Source: Zhengitettix transpicula
Lineage: Eukaryota > Arthropoda > Insecta > Orthoptera > Tetrigidae
NCBI GenBank assembly: GCA_037074705.1
Contig: CM073595.1
Location: 47,425,639-47,489,638 of the forward strand
Reading direction: 5' to 3'
DNA length: 64,000 nt
The notes beneath the pieces were generated by a model. It searched no databases and had not been told where the DNA came from. It saw nothing but the letters and a program-made list of their open reading frames with translations. Shown in pieces: positions 52,311 through 62,779 of this stretch. How positions within the stretch are numbered: the first letter of the stretch is position 1; every line of letters starts with the position of its first letter. A program made the translations under genes and the position numbers.

Positions 52311-52636
52311 GCCGCACTTTGTCTGTGCAAACAGGAACTGATCTACTAGAGATGTTGCTTCAGACACACATGAAACCTATCACCCTCCAGCCAAGAACTT
52401 CAGTAGAATGGCTTGAACTTAGCCCACAAGCACTTCTTGAGTCAGCTTCTTACCGAAGTGCACACATATTTGAGGAAAGTGTTAGTGAACAAAGTGGTGA
52501 TGAAGACAGTGGCCACTTAAAGAACATTACAATAAGTTTAGGGGGAGGGTTAAGCCCTAATTTCTCACCTTCATCACCTGCCTCACCTGTCTCTATGTGG
52601 TCGCACAAATCAGATAGCATTTGTACTGAGCAATAG
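52287..52636 (+). CDS. Terminal coding exon of an unidentified plus-strand gene
   Basis: A strong acceptor (TTCTTTACTGTTTCAG, AG at 52285-52286) opens a 350-nt frame ending in TAG (52634-52636). The exon starts in phase 1: its first two bases (AT) complete a codon begun in the previous exon, and 115 further codons follow. The product is a protein C-terminus: a mixed first half (LLEMLLQTHMKPITL, SVEWLELSPQALLESASYRS), an acidic serine stretch typical of CK2 sites (FEESVSEQSGDEDSG), a short hydrophobic patch and a Ser/Pro-rich tail (SPNFSPSSPASPVSMW) ending DSICTEQ. I recognise no catalytic domain and do not name the gene. Its other exons were not found, and the preceding intron carries the three-block repeat. 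Coding rather than chance: high GC3 relative to the flanks, good acceptor, and a single open frame in an AT-rich region. Confidence 0.85.
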
Positions 52637-53478
52637 TGTTTCAAATCATATCTTAAATTACCATTACTGTTCTATCATAATATTATACCAAAGCTCAATT
52701 GACAGTGTGGTGTAGAGCAGCTACAAAATTGTAACTTAAAAAGTTTGACATGCCTATAATATGCTTAACATACTGTTCTTCTATTACCCTATTGTGTTCC
52801 TACGACTGTGGGCCAGAATATTTTTATATATAGATAACATAAACTAAATTTTAAGACTTGAAATAAATATAATGACCAATTATATAAAAAAAATATTAAT
52901 GGCTATATTAGGGGGGTATCTAATAATGATAATTACTTGATAAACTTAAGATATGTTAGGCACTGAATACAAATATGTTTATAAAATGTTCAATGTTAGA
53001 TTGATAAAAAATATGTAAATTTACCCCCTGTAAAACTAAAATACATAAAAACAAACATGAACATTTCTCTTAGATAATAGTTTACATTCACATATGCAAA
53101 ATTTCAAAAATTTTCATGAAATATTCTAGTATAATATAGGTCATATTTAATTTTAAATATAAGAAATAGGATTTTATAGGTTTTTCTCATGTAAAAGCTA
53201 AAAATAAGTTTACAAATTAAAAAATGAAGCATAGACTAAGGCTATATTTTATAAGTGTGTTGCTTTTAAAATAATGGTCAAGGTTGAATGACAACCTGAG
53301 AAATTGTTCATTACAGATGTTATCCATTAAGTGTAGTTGGTTTCTTATGCTGATGTGCCAAATATATGTTACTAATTACTTCCAACATTTTTATTGTTTC
53401 TCATTTCTGAGAATATGCAATGAAGATGTAAATGAGTTTGTATTGTTAAAAGGTATGCATCTGTAACATTAACTCTTC

Positions 53479-53484
53479 AATAAA
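53479..53484 (+). terminator. Candidate poly(A) signal of the terminal exon
   Basis: AATAAA followed within 40 bp by a GT-rich stretch (CCTGTTTGTGTGG), 843 bp after the stop. An earlier AATAAA at 52862-52867 lacks an obvious GT-rich element; later ones occur near 54163. Confidence 0.4.
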
Positions 53485-53489
53485 TGTCT

Positions 53490-55135
53490 TAATACATATG
53501 CATTTATTCCTGTTTGTGTGGTTGATATAGAATTATAATTTATATAAATCAAGAAGCTATGTCTTTTTACACCAAATGAAAAAATGAAGAAGAGTAAAAC
53601 AATTTGCAAACAATACTAAGCCTTGATAAGGAAAATTTATATCACAGACGACAATAGCATTCACTGTACTATTATACAATTTTTAGCAAAACAAATAACT
53701 GTGATGATTTCAGTCTGCAGTTAATATTGCATTAAGTTGTTTGAGATGATGAGGAAAGACTAATGCGCACATAAAATATGTTTAAGCTTTGCAATGAATT
53801 ATAAAAGTGTAATATTTTCTCCAATGTTTTCATGTAATAGTTGTTGGAATATGTACAGCAGAGGTTTAGGTCAACTAAGCCAGAATGGTAATCATATTAT
53901 AAGACACATGTTTGTTGATAGTATGATAAGGCAAGAATTAAGTATCCGACATAAAAGTGAATTCAATTTGTGTGTGCATTTGATTGACATTTATTAATTA
54001 TTGTATAGTTATAAAATTTGTGTCATTATTTGTTATAAATTTTGTACTTCTTGGAAAATAAGAAGAATCATATGTGAGTTAGTTAATATTGAAAAATTAT
54101 TAAAATAAAAAGATTGAAAATCTGACTGGTCATTGTTAAATGTTTACAACAAATTTGGAATAATAAATATTTCAGAATAAAAGCATATTTTATAGAGTGA
54201 TGGTTTGTGCCTTCAATCAATCCAACTACTTCATGCTCTCTTCTCTATTATTTTGGTATTGACAAAAATTATATATATCTCCTCAAGCAGTATGTTAACT
54301 TAAAATCTGAAAGCATTACTATGATATGAAGTTCAAGAATAAGGTTTATTAGTTATTAATTTGAGTAATTTCATTGTAATCAGATGATTATAAACTTCCA
54401 CACAGAGGCACACACCCCACAGTGGGGCAATTTGAATGTTCAGGGAGGAGACAATTTAAAAATGAGCTCATCTAAAATTTAAAAACTGCTAGCTATGATT
54501 TAACTTATGCAAAAGGAAAAATTGTTGGTATCTCAATTTGAAATAAGCATTTGGTAAGACAAATACTGGTGTAAGTATGATCTTCAAACTGAGTTTGAAT
54601 GAATAAATATTGTTTAATATTACATTGTTGAAAATTTGAAATAAGAAATTAATTTCATACAAAAGCTTGAATGGGCTATAAGTTTAGCGATCTCAAATTA
54701 TAATAAATTATTACTTTGTTACTGCACAGAATTATTACTATAGAAGAACAGTTATACACAAGATGAAATAAGGCTTCTTAAGGAAATAATTCAATTTTTT
54801 AATATAAAAAATATGTACATGTTACATCGGGAAGCTTTAGAAAGAAAGACGGGGCATAGTAATAAAAAGATTGGGGAACTCTGGTCTAGAGCTACGGTGA
54901 CAGAATCTTTGTCAGCGTTGAAAAATAACATTGGAATGAACTTAAAGAATTGTTTGGTTGTATGAAGGTTGCTATGAAAATATGGAAGATGTTTTATGGT
55001 TTGTTTCTTTGAATTTTCAAGCAAAGTTTCAGTTACATTATTTCTGATTTTATTGTGTTGTTTTGTTGGGATCCAGAGCCTATGCCCTCCAAAAAATTCA
55101 CAAACCTTGTTTTAGAATTATTATTTATTCTATGT
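53490..55135. other. No gene seen; AT-rich 3' flank
   Basis: May include a longer 3' UTR. No domain-bearing frame. Confidence 0.45.
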
Positions 55136-55139
55136 TAAA

Positions 55140-55326
55140 TAACATTTCTTCCTACATCCATAACATGATTTATAAAGCTCTCGGTGAAGAAAACCACTAT
55201 TCTGTAAAAACATTCTTACCAATTTATTGATAAATTCAAACACCTAACAATCCCTCATGACCACTCATTTCTTTGTTCAACTCTATTCCTAATGACTTAG
55301 TCATTGGCCCATTTTCAGTCAATTTT
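55140..55326 (-). repeat. Interspersed repeat copy, inverted relative to 60.8-61.1 kb
   Basis: The reverse complement matches the region from about 60845 to 61085 in colinear order: AAAATGGGCCA, GGAATAGAGTTGAA, GAGTGGTCATGAGGGA, TTATCAATAAATTG, TTTACAGAATA.TGGTTTTC, ATGTTATG.ATGTAGGA. Similarity is roughly 80 percent with gaps. It is a member of an unnamed repeat family. Confidence 0.7.
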
Positions 55327-55561
55327 CTAAAATCCCACTGAATGATATTTTATGCATTTTATATCTAATCCTCAACTCTAACTCCTTGGCTCGACATCCC
55401 ATGAAGGGCCTTGTCATCTTACATGACACATTCTGGATTAGGAGTGACACCTGGTCAGAGTGTCGATTCTCCCACAGCCTTAACCTCAGTTTTCGTGACC
55501 AGATCCTCAACTCTACTTATTTTAAATCAAAGATTATCCCATGGGAAGCCCCCTTTGTCCT

Positions 55562-55726
55562 TTCTTTGCTGAGATTTTTAAGAAGATTTAGAGAAATTTT
55601 ACAATTTGCCTAATTATAACAAATGAATGAACATTTGAACTAATACAAATGGGATATATTGTAATCCGTCCAACTATTAAACAAAATACAAAGTTTCCTG
55701 AAATGCTGTATCAAGATTGCAATTTT
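55562..55726 (+). repeat. 165-bp dispersed direct repeat, copy 1
   Basis: Matches 57563-57727 at all but about two bases, exactly 2001 bp apart. Beyond the block the right flanks still show weak similarity (for example a shared TATCTTCAAAA), so the block is a conserved or converted part of an older duplication. Confidence 0.9.
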
Positions 55727-55835
55727 TTCTTTGAAAAGTCATGCCTCTCAATGGTATTTAAACATTAAAATCGTAAGTTATCTTCAAAAGTAACATTTTC
55801 AGAAAATTTAAAAGTATCATACAAGCCAAATTAAA

Positions 55836-55945
55836 GGATCAGGATGGAAAAATCTCGAAATCGATGCCTAGCCTCTCGCTTAGTACACGGGGTCTTTAAA
55901 TCTGATTCGTTACCCAGTCTTGTCGAGATTTTACCATCCTGATCC
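55836..55945. mobile_element. 110-bp MITE-like element with 23-bp inverted ends
   Basis: Starts GGATCAGGATGGAAAAATCT and ends with the complement of the same sequence (one mismatch in 23: A against T). The 64-bp centre is non-coding. No clear target-site duplication. Size and ends suit a very short non-autonomous DNA transposon. Confidence 0.7.
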
Positions 55946-56575
55946 AGTAATACAAATTTCATGGCATGGGGCGAGTCTGATGAGCTCAGAAATAATTTTT
56001 ATGGTATGAACTGAAAACATTGTGTAATTCAAAATGTCGGATGTCTTAGCATTGTAGTCAACATAAATTAAATTTCCTAAAAAGTGAAACTTAGAAAAAT
56101 ATCAGCAAACACGTATAATATTACATTCAAAATGGCGACCATTGTAATCTGATTCCAAAAAACACTTAACAGTGAGGAATTTTTCTTTATATATCTGAAC
56201 AATAATGTTACATGACGTACAAGATTTAAAAAAGTGTTTTATTGCTATAATGGATTCATTTGATTAATAAAATTACGCGAATTCGAACTTCGATGATTTA
56301 TCTGGGCGTTGGCCGATCCTTTCCAAATTGTACTTCAGAGTTGGAATCAAATGATACCTAAATCTAGTTTCATGGCTCTAATGCAGTAATTTAATTAGGA
56401 AATATGTTGGAAGAGAATGCTATACCTGCTTATTTTACCATTTCAAGTACTTGGGAGGATCCGGGGTCCTGGACGTGATCCAAACGGATCTAAACCGCCG
56501 CAGTTCTTGATGCTTGTATTGTTGCGTTTTATTTCGCAAATGGATACTTTTTATTAGGAAATATTATTGTCTTAC

Positions 56576-56760
56576 CTGGTTCCGTTTGATCGCCAATAAA
56601 TTCTCGGGGGGGAGTCATGTTGACGAAGACGATCTTCACAGGTCACGACGAACTTCAACACTGCTTTGGGTGGCAGCGCTACGGGTGTGGACTTTCTACA
56701 CAGAGGCCAACAAGAGCAAAACTTTATCGTCGACAATATGGCGTCGTCGCTTAGAAAGGG
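56576..56760 (-). CDS. Candidate first coding exon of a minus-strand gene
   Basis: A perfect donor (CAG then GTAAG, junction 56576/56575) closes a GC-richer patch on the minus strand. The ATG nearest the donor (56618-56616) has a good insect context (GTCAAC before it) and opens 14 codons plus one base, MTPPREFIGDQTEP, leaving the exon in phase 1. The 5' limit (56760) is approximate; upstream bases are CpG-containing, with CGACGACGCCATATTG near 56740. No second exon was identified. The main exon of the left EcKL gene also begins in phase 1, but it lies 31 kb away beyond another gene, so I do not connect them. Confidence 0.35.
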
Positions 56761-57562
56761 ATTTTTATTTTTTATCTGCATGGACTTGCAATGATATAAA
56801 TTCACCAAAATTTTGGAATGCAAAATCATGGATCCATGAATGAATGTGGAAAACAAGAATAGTGCAAATGTAATATTATTTTCTGTTCTCATTAAATATT
56901 CACGGACTGCTGATTCTGTGAAATGTTCAACACCAATGACCGAGAATATGTCTTATAACTATACGATTCATTACAATAAAAGGCTACTGACCATAACCAA
57001 ATTTAGAATGCTCGAGTCAAAAGTATGGAAACGTTTGCTCAACGATAACGATCTTTATGTCCTGGAAATTTCTCCTCGACAAAGTTGGTGAACCTGGTGA
57101 CGGAATACGAATACTGATTTTCATGTTTCTTTTAAATGCGCTAGTCTATTTTGTTGTACTATATTTGTAATAATTTTAGAAATAAAGCACAAAACGTATT
57201 ATCACCACAATGTCTTTCAAAGATGTTCCTTACATTACGACAAGCAATGCCACATCGTACTCCACATTAAAGATTGCCAACGTATTGTTAAAAATTTCTC
57301 AAGCTTCAATAAAATAATGTTATTTAACACTTAAGCTTCTATTTGCGATTGTCGTTAAATACTATTAATTAATTAACACATATTGTATTTACAATATATA
57401 TCTTGCTACTTTTCATATTGTTTTAGAAATTTTTATCTATAATTCAGTGCAATGCACTATTTACAAGAGTGGAAAGGGTTATATGATATAATATTTACAA
57501 GAATTGTTACATGCTTTGAAACAATATCAATTTGTTATGATAAACTTAAGTTTATAACATAG

Positions 57563-57727
57563 TTCTTTGCTGAGATTTTTAAGAAGATTTAGAGAAATTT
57601 TACAATTTGCCTAATTATAACAAATGAATGAACATTTGAACTAATACAAATGGGCTATATTGTAATCCATCCAACTATTAAACAAAATACAAAGTTTCCT
57701 GAAATGCTGTATCAAGATTGCAATTTT
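57563..57727 (+). repeat. 165-bp dispersed direct repeat, copy 2
   Basis: See copy 1 at 55562-55726. The visible differences are GGGCTATAT for GGGATATAT and ATCCATCC for ATCCGTCC. Confidence 0.9.
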
Positions 57728-58299
57728 CGGGTTATAAAAGATTATGGATTAGGTGATTTTAAATAATAAAGTTGCCTGTCCAAGACATTTAATAATCAAA
57801 ATTGTCTTTTATCTTCAAAAATAATATTAAAGAAATTTTAAATATTCTTACAAAAAATTTGCCCTAAGCCAAAATTGTATTTCAGGTCTGTCTCCTCATA
57901 AATACTTTATTATAATAGAAATTTTGACGTTTCATTAAGACAATCCTTGATGTGAATGGTTGTGTTCAAAAATGATAAATAAACCTTAATACTAGCATTA
58001 TGACAAGTTCAGAAATTGCATAAAAGAAATTTAGTTTGACTAGTGTGTTCAAAGCATATATATCCTCAGCATTGTAGTGAACTCGGTTAATGTGCCATGA
58101 CTCAATTTGTGCAAACTGATTCTTTTTAATATGATATCCAAAATAACAATTTTATATTCCACAACATTTTAAATACCACAAGGCTGAGCTATTGCATGGA
58201 CTGGTGGGAAGATAATGTAAGAAACTCTAAATAATTCATATACATACTGAGTGGGAATTGTCTAGAACCAAATTACCTAATGGTGAGTTTTATCAGGGT
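57728..58299. other. No gene seen
   Basis: AT-rich spacer between the dispersed repeat and the Penelope-like relic. Confidence 0.5.
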
Positions 58300-58850
58300 C
58301 TTACTATTTACACCGGTCCCACTTCTTGATGCTCTACAGCTTAGAGGAAAGCATTACCACTGTTTACGTGTATATTGACCACCACTATTTCCAGTAAATC
58401 CTGTGAACAAGTGGCTGGTGTAATCATGGGGTCACCTATCTCATGGCTATAGTCAAATTAGATTTTGAGGAAGAGCACTGAAAATAGTCCCCCAACAACC
58501 CAAGTGTTTCTTGTGATACATGGATGACATATTTGTCATATGACCACATTGTCTAAACACAAAATTCACTTCAGATATTTAAGGGAAAGGGAGCCTCCCG
58601 TATCCACTCAAGATGGGAAACTAGGACACAGTGTCTATCAGTAAACTATGCAAACTGACAGATATTTGAACAGTGCAAACACAAAGGCATGCAGTCCTGG
58701 TAATCCTCATTTTTATAGTGAGAACCATCTTGAACAGGAAGAACCTTACTGTCGAGATCAGACACTGAAGATCAATGTTCCTGAGGGACAGCTTCTTCCT
58801 GAGAACAATTTAATGATGCATGTAGAAGTTGGCAATGGTCAGTGACAGTG
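58300..58850 (+). mobile_element. Penelope-like retroelement relic (reverse transcriptase)
   Basis: In colinear order on the plus strand, across frame breaks: a TTT block followed by EQVAGVIMGSPIS (about 58408-58440), the pattern EQ..G.AMGSPLSP of Penelope-type enzymes; then Y, MDDIFVI, a TGA where the family has Trp, and PH (about 58520-58545), the catalytic Y.DD.FVIWPH block; then DGKL...GHSVY (about 58610-58642), and TDRYLNSANT (about 58653-58682), matching the family's GHSVYRKPTHTDRYLHA segment. It has several stops and frameshifts and is clearly dead. The GIY-YIG endonuclease end was not found. Confidence 0.85.
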
Positions 58851-59914
58851 GAGAGCCCCGTCCACTTTTTCATAATATTCTCCATTGCACATTAAATATG
58901 TGGTTGTCAGTATGTGCTGGAATAATTTTGTAACTTCAGGAGAAAATATTTTCTCCAGCATTTTATGTATGATAAATCATTATATTTAATATATTTTACA
59001 GTTCACAAAGATGAAGCAAGAAAAATAAAAAGATATTAGAATAAATATTATTTAAAATTTATTTGCCATTAAATAACATCAAACACAAACTTATTGCAAT
59101 AACAACATACAACCCTTTTTATGGTTTTGAAAATGGTTCATACTGAAGTACATTATTACTTTATAAATAATACTATTTATCGTATCACATGTACTAAATG
59201 TAATCAAACCTGCTTATACAATCTCACAAATATTTAATTAGAAAAAATATTTTGTACCATACAATAAGTCTTACTTTTCAGTAATACTATAGGTCTGATA
59301 AACCTTATTCAATGTGGAAAAATGTTCATGAAAATAAAAATTATTTTAATTAGTTAAAACCAAATCTTTGATCAACTATTATGAACTTTCTTTTTTGTCA
59401 CATCTTTGAAGGAATACTCATAACTTCACAAGCTTCTAAAGAAAGTTTTATTATTTTATATTATTTGATATTCTTCAAGATATGTACAACTATTCTTTTC
59501 AGTATCTGTAATGAAGTATCTGTAACAGAGTTTTAAAATAAAGTTTGATTCACAAAATGCTTTTCATAAAATATTATATAGCTGTATATTTCCATGTCTA
59601 TAGTTAACAATCATTCCAAAAGAATTTTCCAACCTCTCCAATTATGTTGCCACATTACAGCACCATTTTTAAAATGAAAATTTGCTACTAAGAAATAAAA
59701 TGTTTGTTGTGTGTTTTTTCCTTCTTTGGTAATTTTTATAATCCAACAATTTCTTTATATTTGTAGAAAGGGCTAAGATTAACTTAACGGAATTTTTTCG
59801 AAAAAATATTTTTGTGTGTTTTCTGGATAATATACGAAATTCTAAGACACATTTTGAAAGAATTTTTTACTGAACTTTCTTAATTTAGGAAATATTAACA
59901 ATTAACTTCATGCA
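58851..59914. other. No gene seen
   Basis: AT-rich; no recognisable element. Confidence 0.5.
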
Positions 59915-60300
59915 TATGTGACGTCACCACCATCAATGACGTACGCTGAGACGCGCAGATTGAAGCAACGCCATCTACCAGTACTTCCGAGAGATACAAG
60001 GCCTTGATTGGGGAACGGAGCTGACGTCACTCCTTAAAGGCCGAAGCAAGGAGCACGTTCTTCACTTCTGCACGTGGATATTACACACGATTTGTGGCGT
60101 AATTACTGATTTGCTTAGGAAAGTGTTAATTATTCGCCTATTTAGTCCGAAGTATTGTTTTCGCATCGATTTTGCGGCAACATTAAGTACATTCTCAGTC
60201 TGTTCCAATAAACAGAGTATTATCACGAATGAGCCAGCGACGTCTCTGAGGCGCTCTCATTGGCCACAGGCAGCCAAAGTAGACTGTGTGGTATTAATAA
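59915..60300. promoter_or_regulatory. Promoter-like region with two CRE palindromes
   Basis: GC-rich patch in an AT-rich area. It holds perfect CRE sites (TGACGTCA) at 59919-59926 and 60022-60029, inverted CCAAT boxes (ATTGG) near 60008 and 60259, and an E-box (CACGTG) near 60072. CRE plus CCAAT clustering is typical of TATA-less promoters bound by CREB/ATF and NF-Y. A third CRE lies at 61235. No exon with a clear product follows on either strand. Confidence 0.4.
60116..60180 (-). repeat. Inverted copy of part of the 230-bp tandem unit
   Basis: AGTGTTAATTATTCGCCTA...TAGTCCGAAGTATTGTTTTC...GCATCGATT is the reverse complement of the stretch in both tandem units (about 60587-60640 and 60817-60870), nearly base for base over about 60 bp. 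Confidence 0.9.
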
Positions 60301-60534
60301 TAAACACTTTAAACGAATCACACCTTTTTATTTGATATACCAGCCTCTTATCAAGTGCCCAAGTAACTCAAATAACGTCAAGGATGGTAAATAAAAACAA
60401 TTAAGCAATTTTATTTGATGGGTTAAAAGTAAAGGCCTAAAGTGTAAGAACCGTCCCAATACTGGTTGTTGGTATTTTTTATAATATAAACTGTACCGTC
60501 GGCATTTTTTGTTCCGGTTCTACGGAATGAATTG

Positions 60535-60990
60535 TTTTTTTCTGAGCTCTACATCCTTAGTTGTAAACCATCTACAAAGAATCGATGCGTAAACAATACT
60601 TCGGACTTACTAGGCGAATAATTAACACTTATTGACCGAAAATGGGCCATCTGCTTTTTGAATCTGTTAATGACTAAATAATTGGGAATAGAGTTGAATA
60701 AGGAAACGACATATAGAGAAATTAAAGAGTGGTCATGAGGGACGGATGAGGTGCTTAATGTTTTTTTTTTTCTGAGCTCTACATCCTTAATTGTAAACCA
60801 TCTACAAAGAATCGATGCGAAAACAATACTTCGGACTAACTAGGCGAATAATTAACACTTATTGACCGAAAATGGGCCATCTACTTTTTGAATCTGTTAA
60901 TGACTAAATAATTGGGAATAGAGTTGAATAAGGAAACGACATATAGAGAAATTAAAGAGTGGTCATGAGGGACGGATGAGGTGCTTAATT
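60535..60990 (+). repeat. Two-unit tandem repeat, period 230 bp
   Basis: CTGAGCTCTACATCCTTA at 60542 recurs at 60772; each unit runs from a T-run to GGATGAGGTGCTTAAT. About five differences in 225 bp. Homologous sequence in reverse lies at 60116-60180 and 55140-55326. Confidence 0.95.
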
Positions 60991-61234
60991 TTATCAATAA
61001 ATTGATAAGAATTTTTAACAGAATAATGGTTTTCTTAATTGAGGGCTTTACAAAACATGTTATGAATGTAGGAGGAAATGTTGTGTATGTTCTGAGATTA
61101 TTTTTGTTTTATCGTTCAAAGAAAATATATTACGTCGTCTGCTAATAGCCACAGATACTCCTGCGTCGTCTGCTTGGGTGTAGTTGAAAAAGTATCCAGT
61201 GGTTGCGGTAGTGCTGTGTCGTTACTGTCGTTGA

Positions 61235-61242
61235 TGACGTCA
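61235..61242. promoter_or_regulatory. Third perfect CRE palindrome
   Basis: TGACGTCA in a patch (61135-61250) with two CGTCGTCTGC motifs. It could mark a second small promoter; no transcript evidence. Confidence 0.3.
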
Positions 61243-61409
61243 CGATTTTTAATTTGCATATATCTCAGTAATTATGATTGCTTTGTGAAAATAGTGTTTT
61301 CGACGGTTCTTAGAATATTCTTAGCTTCATGTAAGTTAAGTTTGCTGTCGAGCCAAGGAGTAGTAGTAATAGCTGTTCCAGAAGTATAAATATACTGTAC
61401 ACAAATATA

Positions 61410-61646
61410 TTGTATGGTAAATATTTTCAAGCTAATGGAATATTGCCAGACATGTTGAAGCTAGCAGGAGAAAAGGTTTATAAACTGATATCCAGTATCT
61501 ATAAACATTGCTTAAAGGAATGTAAAGTACTGAATGTTTGTAACAAGGCACATGAAACATTACTTCCGGATACGGTAATTGAACAGGAAGTAAAATATTT
61601 TAACGGTTATTTTTTTAAAGTGTTTGTAATGCAAAACAGTCGCTAA
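61410..61646 (+). mobile_element. Possible LINE fragment (N-terminal reverse-transcriptase region)
   Basis: The frame contains NGILPDMLKLAGEKVYKLIS followed by SIYKHCLKEC, which resembles the segment before the first palm motif in RTE/Jockey-type enzymes (pattern G.P.E.LK..G...L...I...I). The following PEEW-like segment is not preserved in the same frame. A weak match over about 30 residues. Confidence 0.35.
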
Positions 61647-62639
61647 GTGGCTCTATGATTGTCTGGAAGTTGCACTTGGCATGGTCAGTGAAGTTTTCGT
61701 ATTAACAAATATATAAAAATTAAAGCATACACAAAAAAAGCTGACGTGTTGTAAACCAATTTGTTAAATGATGTGGAGCTTGATCGCATTCGTTGCCACC
61801 AAAAATAAAAATTGGGAGTCGCGAACGATAGAAAGACGGATTAAATAAAAAAAAATCGGGAGAAAATGAAGAAGACTGTATGAATGAGAGACCAATGGAG
61901 CAAAATTCGGGAGATAAGAATAGAGTACCAGAAAAAAGTAGTTTAAGGTGAAAGGAGCTGAGAGTAGTAGAAATTGTAGCACAGTAAAGATGATTGAGTT
62001 TTATTATCAACAAAAGTCGCAGAGTGATGAGAAACAGTTATTCGAATAATTGGAAATTCAGGAGATACGGTTGTGGCGCTAGTTCAATGGACAGGTACTC
62101 TATTACTCAAAAGATATTTTAAAATGTCTGAAAGACGAACTGAGAAAAATTGTCTCCTTCTTCAGAAAGACCGATTATTTACTGATCTGTTGAAAATAAA
62201 CATTCATTTTTTCGTCCACGGAGAACTTTTACAGCCACCCGATTTACATAGTTATTTCGCAACATGATGTACATTTGCGCAATAAACTAACTTTGTGGTA
62301 CTTATGTTGTCTTGCAGCTTTGTGGTGTAGGAAGAGCAAGTGAGTGTATACGAAGAAACCTCAGACTTGCATTCTTGTTAAACCGCGAAGATTCCCCTTG
62401 AGGATGCATTGCAGAAACTTCTTTTCCGGAAAATGGCGACGGTGAATATCGCCAAATTAACGTTTTTAATATTCACTAACCGCAAGGGAACCCGAGAGAT
62501 TTTCTAATTTAGTCTTATTAAATTTAAGTGTAATTAGCACCAAACGAAACATTTATTTTCTTTGTTTATAATTTTCTCATGGAGACAGTTAAAATAAATT
62601 TCTTACATAATCAAATTATATTATAAATATTTCCAGCTA

Positions 62640-62770
62640 CTTGACATTAATAGTAGAGGAGTCATAACTGGTCCCTGCGGCACTCCATGTGATATTAATT
62701 GCTATTCTGATAGGAAAAAATGTTCCGTTTTCGCTTTTTACAGCAACGACTTCTTTTTGAATCCTTAGAA
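62640..62770 (-). mobile_element. LINE reverse-transcriptase fragment (minus strand)
   Basis: On the minus strand the frame reads VVAVKSENGTFF, then a stop, then QLLISHGVPQGPVMTPLL. This is the GVPQGSVLGPLLF signature (reverse-transcriptase motif B) of non-LTR retrotransposons with its preceding segment. Neighbouring motifs are not visible, so only a fragment remains. Confidence 0.7.
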
Positions 62771-62779
62771 ACGCTCAAA

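Noticed and set aside
24073..56618. Joining the first exon at 56.6 kb to the EcKL main exon at 25.3 kb (both phase 1)
   Set aside because: It would need a 31-kb intron spanning another same-strand gene; phase agreement alone is weak evidence.
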